From the NCBI GenBank assembly GCA_025370075.1, contig CP073016.1:2604001-2668000 (forward strand): a stretch of DNA of 64,000 nt, given 5' to 3'. Origin of the DNA: Chryseotalea sp. WA131a (GTDB taxonomy: Bacteria; Bacteroidota; Bacteroidia; Cytophagales; Cyclobacteriaceae). A model generated the notes under the pieces. That model had not been told where the DNA came from, did not search any database, and saw only the letters and a list, made by a program, of their open reading frames with translations. A program made the translations under genes and the position numbers. This document shows positions 53,539 through 62,396 of this stretch, in pieces. Position 1 is the stretch's first letter. Each line of letters opens with the position of its first letter.

Positions 53539-54069
53539 ATGGCAATCGAAGGGCAATTCGAATCCATTTACAACGAATATAAAAACCTTGTCTACAATGT
53601 ATGCTTGCATTATGTATTGAACAAAGAAGATGCTCAGGACGTGGCACAAGAAGTCTTTGTAAAGCTGTACCATAATCTGAACCAATACAAGCCGGAGGCA
53701 GCGTCATTAAAAACATGGATTTACCGCATCGCGATCAATCAATCGCTTGATTTTCTCAAGGCAAAAAAGACAAAAAAGCGCTTCGGGTTTATCACCTCTC
53801 TCTTCCATCCTGATTCCAACGAGCCATTGTACGAGGTGGCCTATCTTGGCATTTCCCTGGAAGACAAAGAGAGTTTGCAAGAACTATTGAGAATCATCCA
53901 CTCGCTGCCCGACAAACAAAAAACAGCCATTATCTTATCTAAAATTGAAGATCGCCCGCAAAAAGAAGTGGCCGAGATTATGGAATTAAACATAAAAGCG
54001 GTTGAGTCGCTGCTCCAGCGAGCCAAACAAGCCATTGAAAAAAAATTAAAAGACAGAGAAGGATTTTGA
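53539..54069 (+). CDS. ECF-family RNA polymerase sigma factor
   Basis: A 176-residue sigma-70 family protein with regions 2 and 4 only. Region 2 is EYKNLVYNVCLHYVLNKEDAQDVAQEVFVKLYHNLNQY with AASLKTWIYRIAINQSLDFLK; region 4 is LLRIIHSLPDKQKTAIILSKIEDRPQKEVAEIMELNIKAVESLLQRAKQAIEKKL. It is followed at 31 bases by a small membrane protein and a Spy/CnrX-like protein, the usual place for an anti-sigma factor and its sensor. It likely drives the downstream YHYH/SCO1 genes. Confidence 0.93.
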   Translation: MAIEGQFESIYNEYKNLVYNVCLHYVLNKEDAQDVAQEVFVKLYHNLNQYKPEAASLKTWIYRIAINQSLDFLKAKKTKKRFGFITSLFHPDSNEPLYEVAYLGISLEDKESLQELLRIIHSLPDKQKTAIILSKIEDRPQKEVAEIMELNIKAVESLLQRAKQAIEKKLKDREGF

Positions 54070-54100
54070 AGTAACTATCGTAAAACCAAATACAAAGGCT

Positions 54101-54376
54101 ATGGACATTGATAAAAAGCTGGAATTACTGAAGAAGATTCAACCCGTGGAGGCACCTCCTTTCTTGCTCACCCGAATTAGGGCGAGCATCGATTTGCCAA
54201 CGGGTGAAAAACTTTCAGTCACATGGAGGTTCACTTTTGTCACTGTGGCACTGATCGTTCTCACACTAAATGTTTCGGCATTTTTCACGCTACCAAATAA
54301 TAAAAGTAGCAAAGGCATTGAAGAGGTAGTTAACTCCATGGAATTGTCTAACTCAAACGATTTGTACCATGAGTAA
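54101..54376 (+). CDS. Small single-helix membrane protein, probable anti-sigma factor
   Basis: A 91-residue protein with a short N-terminal helix pair (MDIDKKLELLKKIQPVEAPPFLLTRIRASI) and one membrane helix near 46-66 (TFVTVALIVLTLNVSAFF). No ZAS zinc motif is seen. The IDKKLELLKKIQPVEAPPFLLTRI pattern is common in small Bacteroidota partners of ECF factors. It overlaps the next gene by 8 bases. Function by context. Confidence 0.65.
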   Translation: MDIDKKLELLKKIQPVEAPPFLLTRIRASIDLPTGEKLSVTWRFTFVTVALIVLTLNVSAFFTLPNNKSSKGIEEVVNSMELSNSNDLYHE

Positions 54377-54836
54377 ACTAAAGTTGTTGACCATTGTTGT
54401 TTTCCTTTTGTTGGCGATCAATTTTCTTCTTGTGGGGTTCTTGTTTTTGAAAAGACCTCCACACGGGCGCCCATTTGATCGAATTGGCCCAAAAGACAGA
54501 ATCATTGAAATCTTACATTTAGAAAAGGATCAGGTAGAACAATATGAAAAATTGATCGGACAACATAGAACTTCAATTAAATTATTGAATGACCGTATTC
54601 AAGAAACGAAAAGCAGTCTTTATCAAACTCTTCAAAACGAAAATGGCACGGTCAAAGATTCACTGATCAACGAATTGGGTGCTTTGCAAAAGGAGATTGA
54701 AGCCATTCATTACAATCATTTTAATGAGATTAAAAAACTTTGTAGAGCCGATCAATTAGACAACTTTAGCGAACTAACCGATGATCTTGCTGATTTCTTT
54801 AGCCCTGAAAATAGAACGACTCCACCGAAAGAATAG
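54369..54836 (+). CDS. Spy/CpxP/CnrX-like periplasmic sensor or chaperone
   Basis: A 155-residue protein with one N-terminal membrane helix (about 5-27) and a helical periplasmic part (LHLEKDQVEQYEKLIGQHRTS, SLYQTLQNENGTV, HYNHFNEIKKLCRADQLDNFSEL), the heptad-type plan of the LTXXQ/CnrX group. In CnrYXH it senses metal and releases the anti-sigma factor. The same order sigma, anti-sigma, sensor is seen here, so I infer a metal-stress sensor. Confidence 0.72.
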   Translation: MSKLKLLTIVVFLLLAINFLLVGFLFLKRPPHGRPFDRIGPKDRIIEILHLEKDQVEQYEKLIGQHRTSIKLLNDRIQETKSSLYQTLQNENGTVKDSLINELGALQKEIEAIHYNHFNEIKKLCRADQLDNFSELTDDLADFFSPENRTTPPKE

Positions 54837-54902
54837 ATTTATTCCTCCCACCGAAGGATTGTTTTAAAAAGGTCGTATTCATAGGTATACTAAAATACAA
54901 CT

Positions 54903-55886
54903 ATGATAAAGCTTAAAACTTCTCGTAAACTTTCAGTTGCAATGATTACACTGGCTTTGGGTCTGATTGCATCGTGTAGTAATAGTGACCCAACACCTGC
55001 AGCCAATTCTTCTGGCACGGTCATTCAGGTAGACGCTAGCAAATTTCTTTCAGCAGGACTTTCTGAGCCAATTAGTATTGTTTCGCGCACCCTGTCTAAC
55101 GGAAAAACAGCCGATTGCTACAAAATTGTGAGCAAAAGTACACCCACTGATCATGCACAAGGTCCGTGGTGCCCCACGAATATTGCAGATGATGCAAGCA
55201 AAGGTGGCATTTGGATGGAAGGAGGTAACGTGTATGATGTAGATGGTGCCTTCATTAAGAACCTGGCCACATTTTACAATAATACGACTTGGCAAATGTA
55301 CAACGCAAACACTGGCGCTATCACCAAGACATTAACACAAGCCGATTGCCAGGCTGCCGCCAATCCAAATGTTGGCGTAGCCTATAAAAATTACTGTGTA
55401 GAATGCTTGCCCTCCTACGTTTCCACACTGACCAAAACCATTTACATTCCGGTTACTCCTGTGAAGTTATCTTCGTCAACCAGTTTTGGAGCTGGGCCTG
55501 GTTCATCGGGACCATCCGCACGAGGCATTGCTTTCAACGGAGTGGTATTTGATGCCCCTGCGCCTGTAAACATAATTTTAGCTGCCTACACATTGGCTCC
55601 GTTTGACGATGCAGGAGGCCATATAAACTTGGGGGCAGGTTATCATTACCATGCAGCCACAGGAAAGTCGACTAAAATTACACAAACCGATGGTCACGCA
55701 GCAATGATCGGCTATGCCATGGATGGTTTTGGAATATTTGAACGATTGAGTGCTAGTGGGACAGAGTATTCGGATTTGGATTCCAACCGTGGGCATTATG
55801 ATGATACCCGAGGTTACCACTACCATGTAGACAAAGCAGGGTCGAACAATTTTATCAATGGTTTGGCCGGTGCCTATGCAAACTAA
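54903..55886 (+). CDS. YHYH-domain lipoprotein, copy 1
   Basis: A 327-residue lipoprotein (GLIASCSNSDPTP). The C-terminal half is a YHYH domain, with LGAGYHYHAATGKS, GYAMDGFGIFERLSASG, RGHYDDTRGYHYHVDKAG. The paired YHYH motifs and the GYAMDGF(G/P)I(F/Y) turn are the family hallmark. Cysteines in NAGITKTL..DCQAA and NYCVECLPSY may bind metal or form disulfides. Role unknown. Often found in envelope metal or redox loci. In an ECF-led gene cluster. Confidence 0.82.
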   Translation: MIKLKTSRKLSVAMITLALGLIASCSNSDPTPAANSSGTVIQVDASKFLSAGLSEPISIVSRTLSNGKTADCYKIVSKSTPTDHAQGPWCPTNIADDASKGGIWMEGGNVYDVDGAFIKNLATFYNNTTWQMYNANTGAITKTLTQADCQAAANPNVGVAYKNYCVECLPSYVSTLTKTIYIPVTPVKLSSSTSFGAGPGSSGPSARGIAFNGVVFDAPAPVNIILAAYTLAPFDDAGGHINLGAGYHYHAATGKSTKITQTDGHAAMIGYAMDGFGIFERLSASGTEYSDLDSNRGHYDDTRGYHYHVDKAGSNNFINGLAGAYAN

Positions 55887-55899
55887 TAAAAGCTCTCCT

Positions 55900-56526
55900 A
55901 TGAAAATACTTGTTGTGTTTTTTTTGTTCGTTGTAAATATGGCGAATGGCCATAGCCCAGATTTATCAAGTTTGATGATTTATGAGCAAAATGGAAAATT
56001 TCTCTTGCTGATTAAAAGTTCACTTACCGCTTTTGAAGGAGAGATTGATTATCAATATGGAAAAAATGCGTATAAAACTAAGGAAGAGTTTATTCAATTG
56101 GTGATTGAGCATTTTAGAAAAAGCAGTTTGGTGATCATCAACAATGATACGAGTAGGTTTGTAAATCTTCAGGTTCAGCTCGGGCATGAAACAACCTTAT
56201 TCGCAGAACTGACTGGTAAACCCAAAAATGGTAAGTCCTTTTTCATTCAAAATACGATGTTCAAAGACATGCCAAACAATCAGACTGAGTTGATTGTAGC
56301 TACCCAAGCCTTACCACAAAAGCAATACATTTTATACAACGGTAACAATCATGAAATAAAGCTGCGGGTAGAAAATGGAAAATGGGAAGTTGATAATTCT
56401 CACAATGCTCTTTTCTCCAATAAAAATTCTATTTTGTGGACGATGCTTTTTTTAACGGCTATTATTTTTGTGGTAGTCGTCAATAATAGAATCCCTAAAG
56501 TCGATTCTTCGAATGAAGTTATCTGA
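55900..56526 (+). CDS. Membrane protein with N-terminal signal and C-terminal helix, unknown
   Basis: About 208 residues from ATG 55900 (MKILVVFFLFVVNMANGHS). I use this ATG because the preceding codons belong to the overlap with the YHYH gene end. The mature part is beta-rich with few cysteines and one helix near 180-200 (ILWTMLFLTAIIFVVVV). It resembles the extracytoplasmic N-terminal domain of HupE-like proteins only loosely. Short spacing places it in the YHYH operon. Confidence 0.55.
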   Translation: MKILVVFFLFVVNMANGHSPDLSSLMIYEQNGKFLLLIKSSLTAFEGEIDYQYGKNAYKTKEEFIQLVIEHFRKSSLVIINNDTSRFVNLQVQLGHETTLFAELTGKPKNGKSFFIQNTMFKDMPNNQTELIVATQALPQKQYILYNGNNHEIKLRVENGKWEVDNSHNALFSNKNSILWTMLFLTAIIFVVVVNNRIPKVDSSNEVI

Positions 56527-56574
56527 GCCACTGTAGTGGTTTGTTTGCCCGATATAAATCCGAAACACATTTTA

Positions 56575-57700
56575 TACACAGCGACATAAGTAATGCAGTA
56601 TAATTATTAAATTGTTATCTTTGTTTTCAACAAACTAAAAATGAAGACAAATGAAACGGTTATTTATTAAAGACGACAAGAACATGCACATAGCCATCCA
56701 ACAGGAGATACACAGATCGGATGATTCCAAGTACGATCATAGGCTACACGGTTTATTGTTGGTTCTTAACGGCTATGATTGTTATACCGTGGGAGAATTG
56801 TTTGGTCAATCCCCTACTACTATTCAGAGATGGGTAAAAAGTTTTAACAGCAAAGGGTTTTCTGGTTTGGCAGAAGGAGGAAAGTCAGGTCGGCCTGGTA
56901 GTCTAAGCGAGAAGCAATGGCAACAATTAGGTGATGACTTACGCAAAAGCCCTGTCGATTTTTCTTATGGACAGAATTTTTGGGATGGTAAGTTGATGTC
57001 CGCCCACCTTAAAAAAAAGTATAAGGTTGAACTGGGCGTCCGTCAATGCCAACGGATATTTAATTCGATGGGATTTCGACTACGAAAGCCGCGCCCACTA
57101 ATTGCAAATGGAGACCCAAAAGCCAAAAAGGCTTTTAAAAAAACTCCTTTTGATGGCAATAAACAAAAATAACGATTTGCGTTTTGAGGATGAATGTCAT
57201 TTTCAGCAGCATGGTTCAAGGTGCAAAATGTGGTTTCCGCCCGAAGATAAAGACCCCGTTTTGCTTCATGCCCCCACACGGAAAACCATATCACTTTTCG
57301 GGGTGGTAAGTGCAAGTACTGGACAGATGACAACAATGCTAACCAAAGTGTTCAACGCAATGACCTTTTTGGCGTTCTTAAAAAAAGTCCTCAAGACAAG
57401 AAAACGCGGGAAGAAATTGATCGTGGTTCTGGACAACGCAAGATATCACCATGCTATTTTGTTGAAGTCGTGGCTATCGGAAAACCAGGATAAAATCGGC
57501 CTAATGTTTTTGCCACCATACAGTCCCGATCTAAACAATATTGAGCGGGTTTGGAAGATAACACGCAGGAAATGTACCCACAATAAATATTTCTCCACAC
57601 TGGGCGAAGTAGAGTTAATTATAAAAAAACAAATGAAAGAGTGGGGAAAGCCAAATGAAACAATACATAAATTATGCTGCATTATTTAAGTCGCTATGTA
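56575..57700 (+). mobile_element. IS630-family insertion sequence
   Basis: Terminal inverted repeats of about 30 bases (TACACAGCGACATAAGTAATGCAG... at the left, matching the reverse complement of the right end) flank 1126 bases. TA dinucleotides are duplicated outside each end (56573-56574 and 57701-57702), as expected for IS630. It lies between the membrane protein gene and the second YHYH gene, without breaking either. It is apparently intact, with a transposase in two overlapping frames. Confidence 0.88.
56651..57689 (+). CDS. IS630 transposase (two frames, needs +1 shift)
   Basis: Frame A (56651-57172) has the helix-turn-helix part (YTVGELFGQSPTTIQRWVKSF). Frame B (57102-57689) has the DDE_3 core: FEDECHFQQHGSRCKMW, IVVLDNARYHHAI, FLPPYSPDLNNIERVWK. 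A seven-A run at 57137-57143 (TTTAAAAAAACTC) lets the frame move +1, joining AFKK to LLLMAINKN and on to DLRFEDE. Ribosomal or transcriptional slippage is plausible. Alternatively the element is dead by frameshift. Confidence 0.85.
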
Positions 57701-57740
57701 TAGTAGTAATCAAATTACCATTTTAAACTTAGAATAGCCA

Positions 57741-58499
57741 ATGAAAAAAATAAAAAGCATGACTTGGTTCAACTATCTTTTCTGTTTGTTCTTACTGGGC
57801 GCTTGTAAAAACAACGATGTGACACCAACCACAACCTCAACGGAGGTTCCCGATGTGTACAAAAAAATATATGGCGCCAGTAGTGTAACCTCTGATGGAA
57901 CATATATTACAATTAAAACAACAGGCGCACCCGATCACAAAAGTGTTTACTACGCTTCCACCAATAGCCTGTATGAAAGCTTTACAGGTACTACTTTTGG
58001 CGGAAACACATTTAAGAAAAACCCGAATTCAATAAACACATTCAATTATACTTTTAAAATCCCCGCGAATCCAAAGGTAGCAGCTAGTCATAGTGCCACC
58101 CCGCTTGGAGCAATTGGTGTTTCGTTGAATGGCGTTCCGTTTTACAATCAATATGCTGGCCCCAATCAGCCTCTGACGAATGAAATCACTAGTTTTGATC
58201 AATACTATAGGCACCCTCAGCAAGCAGGTGCCTACCACTATCATGTAGAGCCAATCTATCTAACACAAGTAAAAGCAACTAAGTCGGCTTTGCTAGGCTT
58301 TCTCTTAGATGGCTTTCCTGTGTATGGCCCTCAAGAGAATGGCGCTGACGTGGTGGAAAGTGCGCTTGATGCCTATCACGGGCACACTGCTGCAACAGTG
58401 GATTATCCCAATGGCATTTACCATTACCACGTCACAAACAAAGACCCATACATCAACGGAAGTGGTTTTTATGGAACACCTGGAACGGTTTCGCAGTAA
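57741..58499 (+). CDS. YHYH-domain lipoprotein, copy 2
   Basis: A 252-residue lipoprotein (LFCLFLLGACKNNDVTP). The C-terminal half is a YHYH domain: QAGAYHYHVEPIYLTQVKATKS, LGFLLDGFPVYGPQENG, GIYHYHVTNKDPY, with a VEPIY loop different from copy 1. Only part of the fold is shared with copy 1, so these are two diverged paralogues in one operon. Its end overlaps the start of the MORN gene by 29 bases. Confidence 0.82.
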   Translation: MKKIKSMTWFNYLFCLFLLGACKNNDVTPTTTSTEVPDVYKKIYGASSVTSDGTYITIKTTGAPDHKSVYYASTNSLYESFTGTTFGGNTFKKNPNSINTFNYTFKIPANPKVAASHSATPLGAIGVSLNGVPFYNQYAGPNQPLTNEITSFDQYYRHPQQAGAYHYHVEPIYLTQVKATKSALLGFLLDGFPVYGPQENGADVVESALDAYHGHTAATVDYPNGIYHYHVTNKDPYINGSGFYGTPGTVSQ

Positions 58500-58726
58500 T
58501 AGTACATTTATCATTTTACTACTCTTAACGATTGGCTGCCAACAGTTGAGTGTACGAGAGAAAACGAACCATCCAGTGATTCGACTGCACATAAATGATT
58601 CGAATCTTCAGATGGAGAATGGTATATTACTTTGGAATAAATCACCCTTCACAGGGATTCTCTTTTCACTCAATCAAAACAATGCAGACACCTTATCTTT
58701 ATCGACATACCAAGATGGACATGAGC

Positions 58727-59980
58727 CAGGGAAATCGCTTTTAACATTTCAGCACCAAACTTCTGTAACCATCATCTAGTGCAGCGGTCAACCGTTTAGA
58801 TCGTTTGGACATTTTGGTGGATTTTTCTTTGTCCAACAAAGCCAAGGCCATCTTGTTGACAATCGAGAAATTGATAACCGAGTTTCCGGATTTCATCAGC
58901 AGGGCATCTTCGTTGAAGAGCACATCCAATGACCAGTGCAGGTTGTTTTCGATTGCCCAATGTTGCCTGATCTTGGCATTGAACTGTGCGGCATCCCCGC
59001 GCAAAGAAGAAATATAATAGCGGGCCTCCCGCGTGATCTTCCCTGTTTTCTTTTCTGCCCGTTCTGATCTTATCCGCACGATACTTTGAAGCCCCGGCCA
59101 ATTCGAACGGTCATCTAAAAACCTCAGCCCACTGATCACATCACATCCCCTTTTTTCTGCACGCCCATGCCCCATATCTGTCTGCCTATGGGAATGGGAA
59201 GGTTTTTCAAGGGTGAACACTTTCTCGATCTGTTGTTTCAGACTTTTCTGGTTGTCCTTCACCATCAAAATATAATCGGCCTTCTTGTCGAGGATTTTCT
59301 GGGCAATATCCTGTTGGCAGCCCATTGCATCCACAGTGACCACACAGCTTTCAATGGCAAGCATGTCCAATAAAACAGGGATGGCGGTGATCTCATTGCT
59401 CTTTTCCTTCACACATTGTTGGCCCAGGCAAAGCCTGTTTTGGGTGGCATAAGCAGAGACCAGGTGAAAAGCTGTCCGGTCTTGCGAAGCTGATCCACAA
59501 AGCGTCTTCCCATCTATGGCAACCACTTCCCCGTCCGTTAGTTTGGACAGGGAATTGACCCAAAGCATAAAACACCGGTTGAACTCAACGGGGTCGATCA
59601 ACGCAAACACCTTCCCCAACACATCGTGTGAAGGTATCCCATTTGCATAGGGAAGGTATTGGCGCAACCAGTCCAGTTTGGCTTTCCCGAAAACGTGTAC
59701 GGGGCACCAGCCATCGGCCCCGCTCAGTACGGCCGAGATCACTAAAAACAAAATCTCATCCAGCGGGTATTGAAAGTGGCCTTTGGTGGTTCTGCGAGGG
59801 TCGGGCAAGGGGCTGAAGGATGTATGGAAAACCGAGTTGCTATCTCTAAGGGGATTTGGGCTACGCATTTTTTTTCACGTAACTCATTTTGATGAATCAA
59901 AAATACAGTATCACTGCCCTTGCTCCAAATACTTCATAATCATTTTGTTATCTGAAAATTTCTTAAAAGCGATTTCCCTG
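58727..59980 (-). mobile_element. Intact ISAs1-family insertion sequence
   Basis: A 1254-base element with perfect 18-base terminal inverted repeats CAGGGAAATCGCTTTTAA. The target duplication GGACATGAGC (10 bases) is exact at 58717-58726 and 59981-59990. The transposase gene is on the minus strand. A truncated relative lies at 5684-6104. The 10-base duplication fits ISAs1 behaviour. Confidence 0.95.
58741..59868 (-). CDS. ISAs1-family transposase
   Basis: A 375-residue DDE transposase. Blocks: DPRRTTKGHFQYPLDEILFL and LSGADGWCPVHVFGK at the N-terminus, GEVVAIDGKTLCGSA (first D), VTVDAMGCQQDIAQKI (second D) and HWAIENNLHWSLDVLF (E with W). The frame is complete with no stop. It reads in reverse to the host MORN gene. 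Uses the host of the element at 58727. Confidence 0.95.
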   Translation of the reverse strand: MRSPNPLRDSNSVFHTSFSPLPDPRRTTKGHFQYPLDEILFLVISAVLSGADGWCPVHVFGKAKLDWLRQYLPYANGIPSHDVLGKVFALIDPVEFNRCFMLWVNSLSKLTDGEVVAIDGKTLCGSASQDRTAFHLVSAYATQNRLCLGQQCVKEKSNEITAIPVLLDMLAIESCVVTVDAMGCQQDIAQKILDKKADYILMVKDNQKSLKQQIEKVFTLEKPSHSHRQTDMGHGRAEKRGCDVISGLRFLDDRSNWPGLQSIVRIRSERAEKKTGKITREARYYISSLRGDAAQFNAKIRQHWAIENNLHWSLDVLFNEDALLMKSGNSVINFSIVNKMALALLDKEKSTKMSKRSKRLTAALDDGYRSLVLKC

Positions 59981-60056
59981 GGACATGAGCATGGCAAGTG
60001 GAGGCAGTTTTATGAACCCAGATTTTGCAGTAGAATGAAATAGTGACAAGGTGTCT

Positions 60057-60064
60057 TATATTTG
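60057..60064 (+). promoter_or_regulatory. -7 box for the IS1380 transposase
   Basis: TATATTTG stands 3 bases before the ATG at 60068, an exact TAnnTTTG match; the transcript would be almost leaderless. Confidence 0.45.
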
Positions 60065-60067
60065 AAT

Positions 60068-61390
60068 ATGGAACACCACTATACCGATAAATTAGTAACA
60101 GCGTGGGGCGGGATGAAAGAGATGAAAATATTGATTGACCAAACTGGGATCAGCAAGAAGTTGGCCGAGCTTGGTTTGCCTGAGAGCAAGAGTAACAACC
60201 GGATAGATGCCGTGGGTATAATAGAGAGTTTTTGGGTGGGCATCTGGATTGGTTGCTTTCGTTTTAGTCACACAGCGGTGGTGCGGGTTGATGAAGTGTT
60301 GCGCCAGATATTTGGATGGAAGCGGGTTGCTTCGGGGACCACCTTCGGGCGGTTCTTTAAAAAGTTTACGCCCTCAATGAACCACCAAATTTTCATTGAA
60401 CTGTACACGTGGTTTTTTGAGCAGATCCAATTCGACAATTATACGTTGGATATGGACAGCAGTGTGATCACCCGTTACGGGGAACAGGAAGGCAGCAAAA
60501 AAGGGTACAACCCCAAGAAGCCTGGCCGTGGCAGCCATCATCCCTTGTTTGCTTTTGTCAATGACATACGCATGGTGGCCAATTGCTGGAACCGCAGCGG
60601 CAATACAGGGAGCAACAGCAACTGCATCCATTTTTTAGAAGAGACCTTTGCCATCCTCAAAAACAAAACAGTAGGGTTGTTCAGGGCCGATAGTGGGTTT
60701 TGTACCGGTACAGTCTTGGATTTCATTGAGCAGAGAAATATCCCCTACGTCATTGCCTGTAAGCTGTATGCCAATTTACAAGCCAGCATTTATGGTATCA
60801 CCCAATGGAATGCGATAGGCGAAGGCTTATGGGTATCGGAAATAAACTACCAGCAAGGCGGCTGGGGCAAAGCCCGTAGGATTGTGGTCATCAAACAAAG
60901 TGAAGAAATCAGGGCCAGGGCAACGGGTAAGAAGCTCAAGACATTATTCAGCAGCGTGGGCATAGCGGACGAAAAAGTGTACCGCAAAAGGTACCATGCC
61001 TTTGTCACTAACCAAGCCCTGCCGGCAACAGAAATATGGGAACAATATAAGCGCAGGGGTGATGCCGAAAACAGGATCAAGGAGTTGAAAGAAGATTTCG
61101 GTACAGAAGGCTTTTGCATGGATAGTTTTTGTGCTACTGAAACAGCTATGCGCTTTGTGATGGTAGCCTATAATTTGATGAGCCTGTTCCGCCAAATAAC
61201 CCATCAAAAACAGCCACAGCCCAAGCTTTCCACATTAAGGTTCAACTGCTTTGCAGTTGGAAGTTGGGTGGAGCAGGAAGCCCAAAAATGGGTACTGAAA
61301 ATGTCCGTCCCACTCAAAAGAAGGCAATGGTATGATGGATTATTCTCAAATGTCCAAAAAATAAACCTGCCACTAAGTCTGACTGGATAG
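60068..61390 (+). CDS. IS1380-family transposase
   Basis: About 440 residues from ATG 60068 (MEHHYTDKL). IS1380 signature blocks: TLDMDSSVITRYGEQEGSKK and GYNPKKPGRGSHHPLFAF, then RADSGFCTG and the DDE-type GDAENRIKELKEDFG late. Frame open throughout, likely active. A leading TTG at 60062 would add two residues. Confidence 0.95.
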   Translation: MEHHYTDKLVTAWGGMKEMKILIDQTGISKKLAELGLPESKSNNRIDAVGIIESFWVGIWIGCFRFSHTAVVRVDEVLRQIFGWKRVASGTTFGRFFKKFTPSMNHQIFIELYTWFFEQIQFDNYTLDMDSSVITRYGEQEGSKKGYNPKKPGRGSHHPLFAFVNDIRMVANCWNRSGNTGSNSNCIHFLEETFAILKNKTVGLFRADSGFCTGTVLDFIEQRNIPYVIACKLYANLQASIYGITQWNAIGEGLWVSEINYQQGGWGKARRIVVIKQSEEIRARATGKKLKTLFSSVGIADEKVYRKRYHAFVTNQALPATEIWEQYKRRGDAENRIKELKEDFGTEGFCMDSFCATETAMRFVMVAYNLMSLFRQITHQKQPQPKLSTLRFNCFAVGSWVEQEAQKWVLKMSVPLKRRQWYDGLFSNVQKINLPLSLTG

Positions 61391-61706
61391 TTCTACTGCA
61401 AAATCTGGGATGAAGGAGGTAACTTAAAAGAAAAAAGATTTTTCGTGAACGGATCGAAAGAAGGTGAGTACGTAACATGGTGGCCAAACGGAAAAAAGCA
61501 ACTTCACTATTTTTTTAAAGATGGTGAATACGAAGGCTGCTGTCGCGAGTGGAACGAACAGGGGACATTGATCAAAGTGGCAAACTATAAACAAGGCCAT
61601 GAGGAAGGATGGCAACAATTGTGGTACGACAATGGGAAAATACGAGCGAATTACATCATTAAAAATGGAAGAAGATTTGGATTGCTGGGCACTAAAAACT
61701 GCACCA

Positions 61707-62396
61707 ATGTTTCGGATAGTGTTTTTCGGAAGTAGTGTTTTAGTCATCATGATCTTTTCTATGTCGTGTTCAAATAGAAAAGCAAAAAACAGGCTACCGT
61801 ATTACAATACGCCTGAGTTTACGCCCACGTTCATCGATTCACAAGAAGAGGCTGCGCAAAAAATCAATCACACGATCCGTTCGTTTTCATTCACCGATCA
61901 AAATGGAAAGTCAGTTACCGAACAGGAAATAGAAGGGAAAATACACGTGGCCAATTTTATCTTTACCAGTTGCGGAAGCATCTGTCCGGTGATGACCAAG
62001 CACATGAAATTGGTTCAGGAAAAATTTGGTGACAATCCTGCTGTTGTTATTCTATCTTTTAGCGTAACCCCGTGGATCGATGACGTCAATCGTCTAAAAA
62101 CCTATGCCGAGGAGAACGATATTACCTCACCCAATTGGCATCTGCTCACGGGGAGAAAATCAGAGATTTACGATCTGGCCCGCCAGTCTTATTTCGCAGA
62201 AGAAGATTTGGGTTTCACCAAAGACAGTACTGATTTTTTGCATACAGAACACGTTTTGTTGATTGACCAGTCGAAGCGCATCCGGGGAATTTACAACGGA
62301 ACCTTGCAACTGGAAACGGAGCAAATGATTAAAGATATCGATGAACTAGTAGAAGAATTCGGTAATCCTTACGGGAATAAAGTTAAGCCGAACTAA
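61707..62396 (+). CDS. SCO1/SenC-family copper chaperone-like lipoprotein
   Basis: About 229 residues from ATG 61707, which gives a lipobox (LVIMIFSMSCSN). Thioredoxin-like SCO fold: FTDQNGKSVTEQEIEGKIHVANFIFTSC then GSICPVM, together making the CxxxC copper site, and the late histidine in TEHVLLIDQSKRIRGIY. SCO proteins deliver copper to the CuA site of cytochrome oxidase or act as redox proteins. Its start overlaps the MORN gene. It closes the ECF-led cluster, which supports a copper or envelope redox theme. Confidence 0.92.
   Translation: MFRIVFFGSSVLVIMIFSMSCSNRKAKNRLPYYNTPEFTPTFIDSQEEAAQKINHTIRSFSFTDQNGKSVTEQEIEGKIHVANFIFTSCGSICPVMTKHMKLVQEKFGDNPAVVILSFSVTPWIDDVNRLKTYAEENDITSPNWHLLTGRKSEIYDLARQSYFAEEDLGFTKDSTDFLHTEHVLLIDQSKRIRGIYNGTLQLETEQMIKDIDELVEEFGNPYGNKVKPN

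Larger units (their letters stand above)
60017..61409 (+). mobile_element. Intact IS1380-family insertion sequence
   Basis: A 1393-base element with perfect 19-base inverted repeats CCCAGATTTTGCAGTAGAA and its complement at 61391-61409. The target duplication ATGAA is present at 60012-60016 and 61410-61414. It sits only 26 bases from the ISAs1 target repeat, in the same host gene. Both insertions hit the MORN gene; the order is not clear from sequence. Confidence 0.95.
58471..61735 (+). pseudogene. MORN-like repeat lipoprotein split by two insertion sequences
   Basis: Three coding pieces (58471-58726, 59991-60016, 61415-61735) join into one 200-residue frame when the two IS and one copy of each target repeat are removed. 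The joined protein has a lipobox (LTIGCQQLS) and MORN-type repeats: YQDGHEHGKWRQFYEGGNL, VNGSKEGEYVTWWPNGKKQL and YKQGHEEGWQQLWYDNGK. It resembles the YwqK-type antitoxin repeat family. The reading frame is otherwise undamaged, so the insertions look recent. It overlaps SCO1 by 29 bases at its end. Confidence 0.9.

Noticed and set aside
56651..57172. Frame A of IS630 as a separate helix-turn-helix regulator
   Set aside because: It lies between inverted repeats with flanking TA and overlaps a DDE frame; it is the N-terminal part of a transposase.
60017..60035. Nested composite transposon of ISAs1 plus IS1380
   Set aside because: Each element has its own exact target duplication and there is only a 26-base host segment between them, so these are independent insertions.
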